NCBI GenBank assembly: GCA_024226455.1 | Contig: JAAELR010000169.1 | Span: 1-52,513, forward strand | Direction: 5' to 3' | DNA from: Paracoccaceae bacterium | GTDB taxonomy: Bacteria; Pseudomonadota; Alphaproteobacteria; Rhodobacterales; Rhodobacteraceae | Length of the DNA: 52,513 bases | Part shown: in pieces, positions 43,513 through 52,513 of the stretch | How the letters are laid out: every line of letters starts with the position of its first letter | Position numbering within the stretch: the first letter of the stretch is position 1 | Translations under genes and position numbers: made by a program | The notes under the pieces: generated by a model | Told to the model about the DNA's origin: nothing | The model's database searches: none | Seen by the model: the letters and a program-made list of their open reading frames with translations, nothing else

Positions 43513-43538
43513 AAAATATGACACCATGTTCATATTTT
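43513..43538. promoter_or_regulatory. Candidate operator of the TetR regulator
   Basis: AAAATATGA (43513-43521) and TCATATTTT (43530-43538) form a perfect 9-bp inverted repeat with an 8-base spacer, 14 bases upstream of the TetR start codon. This AT-rich palindrome is alone in GC-rich surroundings and would overlap the promoter, as expected for autorepression. Confidence 0.65.
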
Positions 43539-43644
43539 CAGAAATCCTGTCAAGCCCCGGCGGTAGGGGTTTGATCATGCCGCTGCCCGTGGTGGCAGTG
43601 CCGGCAACAACCGGCCAGCGCCCAAATTCACCGGTGCGACGGTA

Positions 43645-43797
43645 TCAGATACTCGCCCAGTCGGTGAAGACCTGGGGCTGGGGCTGGGGCTCTGCCTTGT
43701 CGTCCGGACGCACCAGACGGCGGCGGTCGGCCAGGGGGATGGGGTTGCTGCGTTCCTTGGAGTGGACGCGGTCGGGCTCTGTCTTGCGGTATTCCAT
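43645..43797 (-). CDS. Small hydrophilic protein of unknown function, 50 residues
   Basis: The ATG at 43797 follows TGAGGAGCGAGCT, a strong ribosome site at correct distance. The product is very polar, rich in Arg, Pro and Gln (EYRKTEPDRVHSKERSNPIP, PQPQPQVFTDWASI). No family is recognised. It is isolated between the TetR operon and the second ligase. Confidence 0.5.
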   Translation of the reverse strand: MEYRKTEPDRVHSKERSNPIPLADRRRLVRPDDKAEPQPQPQVFTDWASI

Positions 43798-44292
43798 AGC
43801 TCGCTCCTCAGATGGGCGGCACAGTGGCCGCGCTGGACCTGTCACCATCTTGGGACGGAAAGGCCCTGAATACAGAGTCCATCACGGCCATATGACAGGG
43901 CGTGGGCGATAATCGGGCTATTGCTGGGCGATTGGAGCGGTGGCGTGGTTAATAGGGCGCCAGGGCGAAACGCTGCCGTGGCGCGGGCCTGTGGCGCTGG
44001 CGTGGCTGCGGGATGGCGTGACCGGGGCATTGCCTGTGTCAGAGGCGAAAGGCCAGGGCCTGCGTCTCGGGCGCCTCGCGGTTGGCAGCGGTCCGGTTGA
44101 TCGTCCATCCAGGTTCGGCGGTCTTTGCGATGAAGGCGCGGGCACTGGGCTATCGCCCGGACTGAAAGCTGTCCGGCGGGGGGGGATCGGTGCCCATCAG
44201 CGTCAGTTCACCTGCGTCACCGGTCCGAACCCAGTTCGGATCTGCGTGCGCCGGAAAACCGGGCGCTACCATTGCTCTGCAACCTGCACCCC
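43798..44292. other. Stretch without a supported gene
   Basis: Long open frames exist on both strands because of the high GC, but none has a ribosome site or family motif. The frame running into the ligase gene from 43940 shows no protein-like conservation pattern before 44381. I see nothing else here. Confidence 0.4.
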
Positions 44293-44364
44293 ATGTCTGG
44301 TTGGAATGATCGCTTCTGGACTTCGCAACCATGGCTCGACAAGCTGGGCAGGGGCACGCTTTAG
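44293..44364 (+). CDS. Possible 23-residue leader peptide upstream of the ligase gene
   Basis: ATG 44293 to TAG 44364 encodes MSGWNDRFWTSQPWLDKLGR followed by GTL. It has an aromatic-rich protein-like look (three Trp) and its stop codon overlaps the TTAGGAG that serves the ligase start. It could be a leader peptide or a remnant of a gene end. Evidence is thin. Confidence 0.2.
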   Translation: MSGWNDRFWTSQPWLDKLGRGTL

Positions 44365-44380
44365 GAGATCGGCGGGACGC

Positions 44381-45856
44381 ATGACGATTGACCGATGGAT
44401 CGACGCGGCGGCGGCTCGGGCGCCCGGGCGTCCGGCGCTGATCGCCGATGACGCGGAATACAGCTATTCCGGGCTGGCCGATACGGTGACCCGGCGGGCC
44501 GGGGATCTTGCCGCGGCAGGGATCGGGCGTGGCGACCGGGTGGCTTGGTACGGGCTGAACCATTCCGAGGTCTTCGTGCTGCTTTTCGCCTGTGCCCGGC
44601 TGGGCGCGATGCTGGCGCCGCTGAACTGGCGCCTGGCCGAGGCCGAGATCGCCACGATCTGCGCCGATTGCGCGCCGAAGATCGTGTTCCATGATGCGCA
44701 TTTCGCCGACCAGGCCGCGCGGCTGGTGAAGCCGGTCGTGCTGGCGGCGGGACAGACGCCCGCCCCCAGACCGACCCCGGACCCGTCCCCGGATCAGGTC
44801 CGGGGCGGCGCCAGCGAGGAGGATCCGATCCTTCTGGTCTATACCTCTGGCTCTATCGGGGCCCCGAAGGCGGCGGTGCTGACCCAGAAGGGGCTGGTGG
44901 CCAACGCCTTGATGAGCGTGCACGCCCATTCGATGACCGAGACCGACCGGGTGCTGAACGTGCTGCCGCTGTTTCATGTGGGCGGGCTCAATATCATTCC
45001 GACGCCGGGGTTTTCGGTGGGCGCCACGGTGGTTCTGCACGAACGCTTCGACCCCGGCGCGATGATCGCGGCGCTGCAGGACGCGCAGGTCGCCATCACG
45101 GTGCCGACGGTGCTGCAGGCGATGCTGGCACATGCCGACTGGGACGGCGCGGATTTCTCGCGGCTCAGGGTGTTGTCGATCGGCTCGACGGATGTGCCGG
45201 TGCCGCTGATCAAGGCGGTGCAGGCCCGCGGGGTGCCGATGATCCAGGTCTACGGCGCCACCGAGACCGGGCCTTATGCCATCTACCAGACCGTGGCCGA
45301 GGCGGCGCAGACCGTGGGCAGTCTGGGCCGGGCCGGGATTGCCTGCGAGATAAGGCTGGAGCGGCCCGATGGCAGCGAATGCGACCCCGACGAGCCCGGC
45401 GAGATCTGCGTCAGGGGCGACAATACGCTGCGGGAATACTGGAACAATCCGGACCTGACGGGCCTGACGATCCGCGACGGCTGGTTCCATACCGGCGACA
45501 TGGCGCGGGTCGATGCCCGAGGGTTCTACTGGTTCATCGAGCGGCTCAAGCATGTGATCATCTCGGGCGGCGAAAACATCTATCCCGCCGAGATCGAAAG
45601 GCTGCTGCGCCAGCATCCGGGCGTGACCGAGGTGGCGGTGGTCGGGTGTCCCGATCCGAAATGGGGCGAGACGCCCTGGGCGGCCATGGCGGGGCCGGAT
45701 GTGCCGGATCTGGACGGCGTGCTGGACTGGCTGGAGGGGCGTATTGCACGCTATAAGCTGCCCCATGGCGCGGTGGAGGTCGCGGCGCTGCCGCGCAACG
45801 CCATGGGCAAGGTCGTGGCGGCCGATGTGCGCGCGATGATCGGGCAAGCCCGCTGA
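44381..45856 (+). CDS. Class I adenylate-forming acyl-CoA synthetase
   Basis: 491 residues. Start chosen at the ATG 13 bases after TTAGGAG; the N-terminal MTIDRWIDAAAARAPGRPAL is typical of the family. Core motifs: P-loop LLVYTSGSIGAPKAAVLTQ (the usual SGTTGxPKG is altered), VYGATETGPYAIYQ, WFHTGDMARVDARGFYWF, hinge RLKHVIISGGENIYPAEIE and C-terminal PRNAMGKVVAAD with the catalytic Lys. It forms an acyl-AMP and then acyl-CoA. A palindromic repeat inserted in frame adds the Pro/Asp-rich loop PRPTPDPSPDQVRGGASEED at residues ~130-150. It precedes the TRAP transporter genes on the same strand. Confidence 0.9.
   Translation: MTIDRWIDAAAARAPGRPALIADDAEYSYSGLADTVTRRAGDLAAAGIGRGDRVAWYGLNHSEVFVLLFACARLGAMLAPLNWRLAEAEIATICADCAPKIVFHDAHFADQAARLVKPVVLAAGQTPAPRPTPDPSPDQVRGGASEEDPILLVYTSGSIGAPKAAVLTQKGLVANALMSVHAHSMTETDRVLNVLPLFHVGGLNIIPTPGFSVGATVVLHERFDPGAMIAALQDAQVAITVPTVLQAMLAHADWDGADFSRLRVLSIGSTDVPVPLIKAVQARGVPMIQVYGATETGPYAIYQTVAEAAQTVGSLGRAGIACEIRLERPDGSECDPDEPGEICVRGDNTLREYWNNPDLTGLTIRDGWFHTGDMARVDARGFYWFIERLKHVIISGGENIYPAEIERLLRQHPGVTEVAVVGCPDPKWGETPWAAMAGPDVPDLDGVLDWLEGRIARYKLPHGAVEVAALPRNAMGKVVAADVRAMIGQAR
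44787..44805. repeat. REP-like palindrome inside the ligase gene
   Basis: CCCCGGA-TCAGG-TCCGGGG is a perfect 7-bp inverted repeat with a 5-base loop. It is read in frame as part of a Pro/Asp-rich loop between domains of the ligase. Dispersed CCCCGGA(n)TCCGGGG palindromes are common in alphaproteobacterial genomes, usually between genes. Confidence 0.6.
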
Positions 45857-45865
45857 GGAACCGGT

Positions 45866-45897
45866 GCTCATCGGCCCCTTCCGGGCCCTCCTCGCTG
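45866..45897. repeat. Imperfect GC-rich repeat after the ligase gene (copy 1)
   Basis: GCTCATCGG...TCCTCGCTG resembles a second copy at 49047-49077 after the dctM gene, with about three quarters of the bases equal. Both lie within 15 bases of a stop codon. It may be a dispersed intergenic repeat or simply similar transcript ends. Confidence 0.3.
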
Positions 45898-46055
45898 GGC
45901 CTGCCGGGGCCTGCCGAAAGGAAGGCCTTGATCTGGGAGGCCCGAATGGGCAGTCATTGCACAAGGGATAGGCGCCGGCGCCGGTTGCGCTAACTTGATG
46001 ACAAGCGGGCTGGAATTGGCGATACGTTAACAACCAAATCCTGAAGGGAGGAACC

Positions 46056-47069
46056 ATGAAACTATTTCTCAAGAGCTGTGCGGCGGCTTCGGCCCTGGCG
46101 CTGTCGGCGCTGGCCGCCGGGGCCGCCGACGTGACCCTGGCCATCTCGTCCTGGGCACCGCCGACACATGGCATGAACGCCATCGCCTGGCCGGCGGTCA
46201 TCGCCGAGATCGAAAAGGCCACCGAAGGCCGCGTCACTGCCGAGATCAAATACGGTCTGGCCCCGCCGCCGGCACAGATGGACCTTGTGCTCGACGGCGC
46301 CGCCGATATGGCGTGGATCTTTCACGGCTATACCCCGGGGCGCTTTGTTGCCACCAAACTGATCGAATTGCCGGGCTATGAAGGAAGCGCAGAGGCCGCG
46401 TCAGTTGCCCATTGGCGCGCCCATGAGAAATACCTGGCCGCAGCCAATGAGCACAAGGGGCTCAAGCTGGTCTCGCTGATGACCCATGGTGTGGGCGTGC
46501 TGCATACCGATGCCGACGTCACCTCGCTGGACCAGATCGGCGGGCTGAAGCTGCGCATTGGCGGCGGTGTGGCCGGCGATGTCGGTGCGGCACTGGGTGC
46601 CACCGGTATCCGCGTACCAGCGCCCAAGGTCTATGAAACGCTTGCCTCGAACGCCGCCGACGGCGTGATGATGCCGATGGAAGGCAAGGCCAGCTTCAAG
46701 CTCTTCGAGGTGGCCAGGAACACCTTCACGGTGCCCGGCGGGTTCTATCGCGGCTCGTTCGCGATGATCATGAACCAGGACACGTTCGACGGGCTGTCGG
46801 AGGCCGACCAGGCCGCGCTTGACGCCATATTCGGCGAGCATATGTCGCGCGTCGCCGGGCAGACGTGGGATACCATCGACGGCGTGGGCCTCGACAAGCT
46901 GAACGCAACGCCTGACAATTCGCTGCGCGCGGCGAGCGCCGAAGACGCCGCCAAGTGGCAGGAGATGACCGGTCCGATCATCGACAAGGTGCTGGCCGAG
47001 GTCGATGCGATGGGTATCGACGCCGCCGCCGCCCGCGCCTTTATCGCCGAGCAGATGGCGGCCAACTAG
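46056..47069 (+). CDS. dctP: TRAP transporter substrate-binding protein (DctP family)
   Basis: 337 residues with an excellent ribosome site (AAGGGAGGAACC) and a signal peptide ending ALAAGAA. The DctP fold is shown by LAISSWAPPTHGMNAIAW at the start, LVLDGAADMAWIFHGYTPGR, the conserved Arg segment GGLKLRIGGGVAGDVGAALG and YETLASNAADGVMMPMEGKA. It binds an organic acid in the periplasm. With two acyl-CoA ligases and an enoyl-CoA hydratase nearby, a carboxylate other than a C4 acid is plausible. Confidence 0.93.
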   Translation: MKLFLKSCAAASALALSALAAGAADVTLAISSWAPPTHGMNAIAWPAVIAEIEKATEGRVTAEIKYGLAPPPAQMDLVLDGAADMAWIFHGYTPGRFVATKLIELPGYEGSAEAASVAHWRAHEKYLAAANEHKGLKLVSLMTHGVGVLHTDADVTSLDQIGGLKLRIGGGVAGDVGAALGATGIRVPAPKVYETLASNAADGVMMPMEGKASFKLFEVARNTFTVPGGFYRGSFAMIMNQDTFDGLSEADQAALDAIFGEHMSRVAGQTWDTIDGVGLDKLNATPDNSLRAASAEDAAKWQEMTGPIIDKVLAEVDAMGIDAAAARAFIAEQMAAN

Positions 47070-47089
47070 CGGCCACCGGCAACGGCACG

Positions 47090-47120
47090 ACAGGGCCCCC
47101 TCGCAGGGCCCTGTTTTTTT
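47090..47120 (+). terminator. Rho-independent-type hairpin between dctP and dctQ
   Basis: ACAGGGCCC/GGGCCCTGT, a 9-bp GC-rich stem with a 7-base loop, followed by seven T. It begins 21 bases after the dctP stop codon. It would stop most transcripts after the binding-protein gene, giving more receptor than membrane subunits. Confidence 0.85.
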
Positions 47121-47170
47121 GACACCGGCGCCAGTGGTGCCGTCAGATCGCGGATCAGGGCGGAGGGGAC

Positions 47171-47704
47171 ATGAGCGAAGACGGGTTCGACATGGGGCAG
47201 ACCGGGCAGCCGCCGGGGCCGCCGGGCTTGTGGCATTACATCGCCATGCTGCCCACCTGGCTGGCGGCGCTGGTGCTTTTTGCCCTGATGTCCATGACTT
47301 TTCTGGATGTCGTATTGCGTTCTGTCGCCAACAACCCAATCGAGTCGGCCACCGAACTGACCCGGATCTTCATGGCTATCGTCGTGTTCGCTTCGCTGCC
47401 CATGGTGTCGTGGCGCGGCCAGCATATCATCGTCGACCTGATGGATCCGCTGTTTTCGCGCCGCATGGCACGGGCCCGCGATATCCTGATCGATCTGATC
47501 TGCGGTGTGGTGCTGCTCTGGCCGGCCAAGCGCGTCTGGGATCTGGCCGAACGCGCCCGTGACTATGGCGACGTCACCGAATACCTGAACCTTCCGCAAT
47601 ACATCCCCGGCTGGTTCATTGCGTTTTTCACCGGTCTGACCGCGATTGTCTTCATCCTGCGCGGGCTTGCGCGTATCTTCTTCCCTTCCAAGGTTCCCTC
47701 CTGA
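47171..47704 (+). CDS. dctQ: TRAP transporter small membrane subunit (DctQ)
   Basis: 177 residues with four hydrophobic helices. The second region carries the DctQ pattern: FLDVVLRSVANNPIESATEL and TRIFMAIVVFASLPMVSWRG then QHIIVDLMD. It overlaps the dctM start codon by one base (TGATG). It works with DctM in the inner membrane. Confidence 0.92.
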   Translation: MSEDGFDMGQTGQPPGPPGLWHYIAMLPTWLAALVLFALMSMTFLDVVLRSVANNPIESATELTRIFMAIVVFASLPMVSWRGQHIIVDLMDPLFSRRMARARDILIDLICGVVLLWPAKRVWDLAERARDYGDVTEYLNLPQYIPGWFIAFFTGLTAIVFILRGLARIFFPSKVPS

Positions 47705-49035
47705 TGCTGTCTTCCATCATCGGCCTGGTGGCCGTTCTGGTACTGGTCTTCCTGCGCATGCCGATCGCCATCGCCATGGCGATCGTGGGCTTCGTCGGAT
47801 ATATGGAGGAACGCGGCTTTCGCGCCTCGATCTCGATGGTCGGACGGCTGGTCATAGACACCGCACAGAATTACGGCCTCAGCGTGGTGCCGCTTTTCAT
47901 CCTGATGGGGCTGTTTGTCAGCAAGGGCGGGCTTTCGCGCGAGCTGTATCAGGTCTCGTTCGCCTTTCTCGGCCACCTGCGTGGCGGGCTGGCCATGGCC
48001 ACGATCTGCGCCTGTGCGGGGTTCTCGGCAATCTGCGGTTCGTCGCTGGCCACCGCCGCGACCATGTCCAAGGTAGCGATGCCGCAGATGCGCAAATATG
48101 GCTACAAGGACCGGCTGAGCACCGCATCCATCGCCGCCGGCGGTACGCTGGGCATCCTGATCCCGCCCTCGGTGATACTGGTGATCTACGGGCTGCTGAC
48201 CGAAACCTCGATCGGCAAGCTCTTTATCGCCGGGGTGGTGCCGGGGCTGCTGGGTGTGCTGCTTTATCTGGTGGCGGTGAAATGGACCGTGATGCGCGAC
48301 CCGGAGGCGGGACCGGCGGGTGAACGCAGCAGCTGGGTCAGCCGGCTGGCGGCGCTGCGGGATGTCTGGGCGGTGTTGCTGCTGTTCTTTCTGGTCATCG
48401 GAGGTCTTTACGGCGTGCTCGATATCTGGCCGATCCACCTGACATTCTCGCCGACCGAGGCGGCGGGAATGGGGGCGGCGGGGGCCTTTCTGATCGCGCT
48501 GTTACGCGGGTCGCTGAGTTTGCGGGTCACGGTGCAGGTGCTGATTGACGCCGCGCAGACCACGGCGGCGCTGTTCACGGTGCTGATCGGGGCGTGGATA
48601 TTCTCGAATTTCGTCAACCTCGCAGGCCTGCCCGAGGCGCTGAAGGCGATGGTGACCAGCACCGGGCTGGGGCCGATGACCGTAATGATGCTGATCTTGC
48701 TGGTCTATGTGCTGCTGGGATGCGTGTTCGAGAGCCTGTCGATGCTGCTATTGACGGTGCCGATCTTCTTTCCGCTGGTGATCTCGCTCGATTTGGGGCT
48801 TGCCCCTGATCAGCTGGCGGTCTGGTTTGGCATCATCGTGGTGGTGGTGACCGAGATATCGTTGATCACGCCGCCGGTGGGGCTGAATGTGTTCGTGCTG
48901 AAGGGGGTGGTGGGCGACGTGTCGACGGCGACGATCTTTCGCGGCGTCACCCCGTTCTGGATCGTCGACATCGTGCGGCTGGCGCTTTTGGTGCTGCTCC
49001 CGTCGCTGGTGCTGTTCCTGCCTAACTCCATGTGA
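47704..49035 (+). CDS. dctM: TRAP transporter large permease (DctM)
   Basis: 443 residues, about 12 helices. Family landmarks: FLRMPIAIAMAIVGFVGY at the N-terminus, LFILMGLFVSKGGLSRELY, CAGFSAICGSSLATAATMSK, AAGGTLGILIPPSVILVIYG and, near the end, EISLITPPVGLNVFVLKGV. It carries out sodium-driven uptake of the ligand delivered by DctP. Confidence 0.95.
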   Translation: MLSSIIGLVAVLVLVFLRMPIAIAMAIVGFVGYMEERGFRASISMVGRLVIDTAQNYGLSVVPLFILMGLFVSKGGLSRELYQVSFAFLGHLRGGLAMATICACAGFSAICGSSLATAATMSKVAMPQMRKYGYKDRLSTASIAAGGTLGILIPPSVILVIYGLLTETSIGKLFIAGVVPGLLGVLLYLVAVKWTVMRDPEAGPAGERSSWVSRLAALRDVWAVLLLFFLVIGGLYGVLDIWPIHLTFSPTEAAGMGAAGAFLIALLRGSLSLRVTVQVLIDAAQTTAALFTVLIGAWIFSNFVNLAGLPEALKAMVTSTGLGPMTVMMLILLVYVLLGCVFESLSMLLLTVPIFFPLVISLDLGLAPDQLAVWFGIIVVVVTEISLITPPVGLNVFVLKGVVGDVSTATIFRGVTPFWIVDIVRLALLVLLPSLVLFLPNSM

Positions 49036-49046
49036 TCCGCCGGGCC

Positions 49047-49077
49047 GCTCATCGCCCGCTTCGCGCGTTCCTCGCTG
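49047..49077. repeat. Imperfect GC-rich repeat after dctM (copy 2)
   Basis: GCTCATCGC...TCCTCGCTG, partner of the copy at 45866-45897. Contains CGC/GCG self-complementary bases and could form a small hairpin. Confidence 0.3.
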
Positions 49078-49130
49078 ATGGCGGCGCCACACCAGCGAGA
49101 AGGGCCCGCAAGGGACCGACAAGCGCCGCC

Positions 49131-49520
49131 TCAGGCGGTTCCGCCAAGATCGCGCAGGATCGGGCAGTCGGGGCGGTGGTCGCCGGCGCAGGCGGTGACC
49201 AGACCCGAAAGCGTGTCCTGCATGGCGCGAAGATCGGCGATCTTGGCGTCGATCCGCGCCAGATGCTGCTGGGCGATGCGTTTCACATCGGCGCTGGCGC
49301 GGCCCTGATCCTCATATAGCGCCAGCAGCGCCCGGCAATCCGCTATGCTGAACCCCAGCGCCCGGGCGCGGCCCAGGAAGGTCAGCTTGTGCAACTCGGC
49401 GGCGCCGAAATTGCGGTAGCCGTTAGTGTCGCGGGGTGCGGCGATCAGGCCGATCTCTTCGTAATAGCGGATCGTCTTGGCTGGCAGGCCGGCGCGGGTC
49501 GAAACCTCTCCGATATTCAT
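49131..49520 (-). CDS. cueR: Copper-responsive MerR-family regulator CueR
   Basis: 129 residues from the ATG at 49520. MerR DNA-binding domain MNIGEVSTRAGLPAKTIRYY with EEIGLIAAPR and the dimerisation helix. The metal loop has Cys111 and Cys119 (ACAGDHRPDCPIL), the positions that bind Cu(I) in E. coli CueR (Cys112 and Cys120). It lies 13 bases after the copA stop on the same strand, so it is co-transcribed with its target. It should distort and activate the promoter at 52029-52059. Confidence 0.94.
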   Translation of the reverse strand: MNIGEVSTRAGLPAKTIRYYEEIGLIAAPRDTNGYRNFGAAELHKLTFLGRARALGFSIADCRALLALYEDQGRASADVKRIAQQHLARIDAKIADLRAMQDTLSGLVTACAGDHRPDCPILRDLGGTA

Positions 49521-49533
49521 CGCACGATCCTCT

Positions 49534-51993
<2,460 letters not shown>

Positions 51994-52028
51994 ATGGCGT
52001 ATCCGTTCCGGGGGAGGGTGCGAGGCGA

Positions 52029-52059
52029 CAGATAAGCCTTCCTGCAACTGGAAGGTCAA
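52029..52059 (-). promoter_or_regulatory. CueR-dependent copA promoter
   Basis: Read on the minus strand: TTGACC (-35, 52054-52059), a 19-base spacer and TATCTG (-10, 52029-52034). Inside the spacer is the CueR operator CCTTCC-AGTTGCA-GGAAGG (52037-52055). The overlong 19-base spacer and central dyad are the hallmark of MerR-family activation, and the operator matches the known CueR box. Confidence 0.9.
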
Positions 52060-52209
52060 GGGCGGTTAACGCAAAAACATGCGGCCAAACCGCGCCTGCG
52101 GGGGGCCGGTGCGTTGTCGGCCCGGGCCGCCTGCACCTTTGCTTTCCCGCCAATGCGCGCGATGCTGCGGCAGCAGAGCCCGCAACGTCGCCGGGCAAGA
52201 AGGAACCGC

Positions 52210-52377
52210 ATGTCATTTGTCGATTGCTTCGATCCCGTCGTCGACACCTATGTGGCCGGCAACGCGTCGCTCAGGCAACTGGCAACCGGGTATGACTGGG
52301 CAGAGGGGCCGGTCTGGTTCGGTGATACGGGTTGCCTGCTGTTTTCCGACATCCTCGGTAACCGCACCCTGCACCTT
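52210..52377 (+). pseudogene. SMP-30/gluconolactonase-like gene, truncated
   Basis: ATG 52210 after AGAAGGAACCGC opens a typical SMP-30 N-terminus: LRQLATGYDWAEGPVWFGD and CLLFSDILGNRTLHL. Family members are about 290 residues and continue with a repeated six-blade propeller. Here the match ends near 52375 and the frame stops at 52452 after unrelated residues (ITHKSPVTCFCGSESFVEVG). The 3' part of the gene is missing or displaced beyond the window. Confidence 0.65.
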
Positions 52378-52513
52378 TCAATTACCCACAAGTCGCCAGT
52401 TACTTGTTTTTGCGGCTCGGAATCCTTCGTCGAGGTCGGCCAATCGCGTTAAGCCGCGCCAAATGACGGTTGTTCCGGGAGGCGGATCGCTGTTTCGGTC
52501 CAGGTATCCTCCG
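52378..52513 (-). mobile_element. Possible 3' end of an IS transposase gene, running off the window
   Basis: A minus-strand frame open from the window edge ends DPPPGTTVIWRGLTRLADLD then EGFRAAKTSNWRLVGN and stops at 52378, exactly where SMP-30 homology ends. The IWRGLTRLAD-type ending with a final GN resembles the C-termini of some DDE transposases that I recall, but I cannot name the family from 45 residues. An insertion here would explain the truncated lactonase gene. Confidence 0.4.

Noticed and set aside
44150-46249. 699-residue open frame antisense to the acyl-CoA synthetase and dctP
   Set aside because: Spans two well-supported genes and their gap, so it cannot be real.
51994-52059. 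Longer N-terminus for CopA
   Set aside because: Its first codon is the -35 element of the CueR promoter.

Overview
The window looks like chromosomal DNA of a marine Roseobacter-group alphaproteobacterium (Rhodobacterales). The signs are high GC across most of the window, GTG/ATG starts with AGGAG-type ribosome sites, a TRAP transporter, a fused two-domain peptide-transporter ATPase, a CueR/CopA pair and a tRNA-His 3' end that reads A73-CCA, as in alphaproteobacteria. The assignment is inferred from gene content and style; there is no rRNA or marker gene to prove it.

Layout. (1) 1-3830 is the right end of an integrated island with visibly lower GC: the tail of an AAA+ ATPase fused to an unrelated C-terminus, a secreted TPR protein, an IS66 remnant, a tyrosine recombinase and a displaced tRNA-His 3' end that should be attR. 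(2) 3950-13420 is core chromosome: a DsbA-like oxidoreductase, an M48 protease with TPRs, an aminotransferase, a cell-wall amidase, a methyltransferase, penicillin-binding protein 1A and release factor 2. (3) 13558-16198 is a chemoreceptor gene killed by three separate lesions, including a 184-bp miniature transposon inserted at CTAG in its third codon. (4) 16660-30173 is the most interesting part: a one-direction cluster built round a cytoplasmic bis-MGD molybdenum or tungsten enzyme. It holds the catalytic subunit, a four-cluster ferredoxin subunit, a small unknown protein, a TorD-like chaperone, a NifM/NxrX-like parvulin, a FAD/NAD oxidoreductase, an Mrp-type P-loop protein with a novel N-terminal Cys cluster, a MOT1-type molybdate transporter, MoeA and a 14-blade-motif Ycf48-like protein. 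An MBL-fold hydrolase and a small protein precede it.

(5) 30199-30866 is a graveyard of gene fragments. (6) 31006-40732 carries an oligopeptide/dipeptide ABC transporter with an amidase, an M81 (MlrC-like) peptidase and an M20 amidohydrolase: uptake and hydrolysis of amide or peptide substrates. (7) 40760-49035 has a TetR-regulated acyl-CoA ligase/enoyl-CoA hydratase operon with a clear palindromic operator candidate, a second acyl-CoA ligase and a DctPQM TRAP transporter, suggesting import and CoA activation of carboxylic acids. (8) 49131-52059 is a copper-efflux unit (CueR, CopA) with a textbook 19-bp-spaced CueR promoter. (9) The right edge has an SMP-30/gluconolactonase gene cut short, apparently by an insertion sequence.

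The cluster at 16.7-30.2 kb brings its own metal uptake, metal insertion, chaperones and electron partner, has no Tat signal and no membrane anchor, and I cannot match it to a described pathway. It is the best candidate for an undescribed system here.
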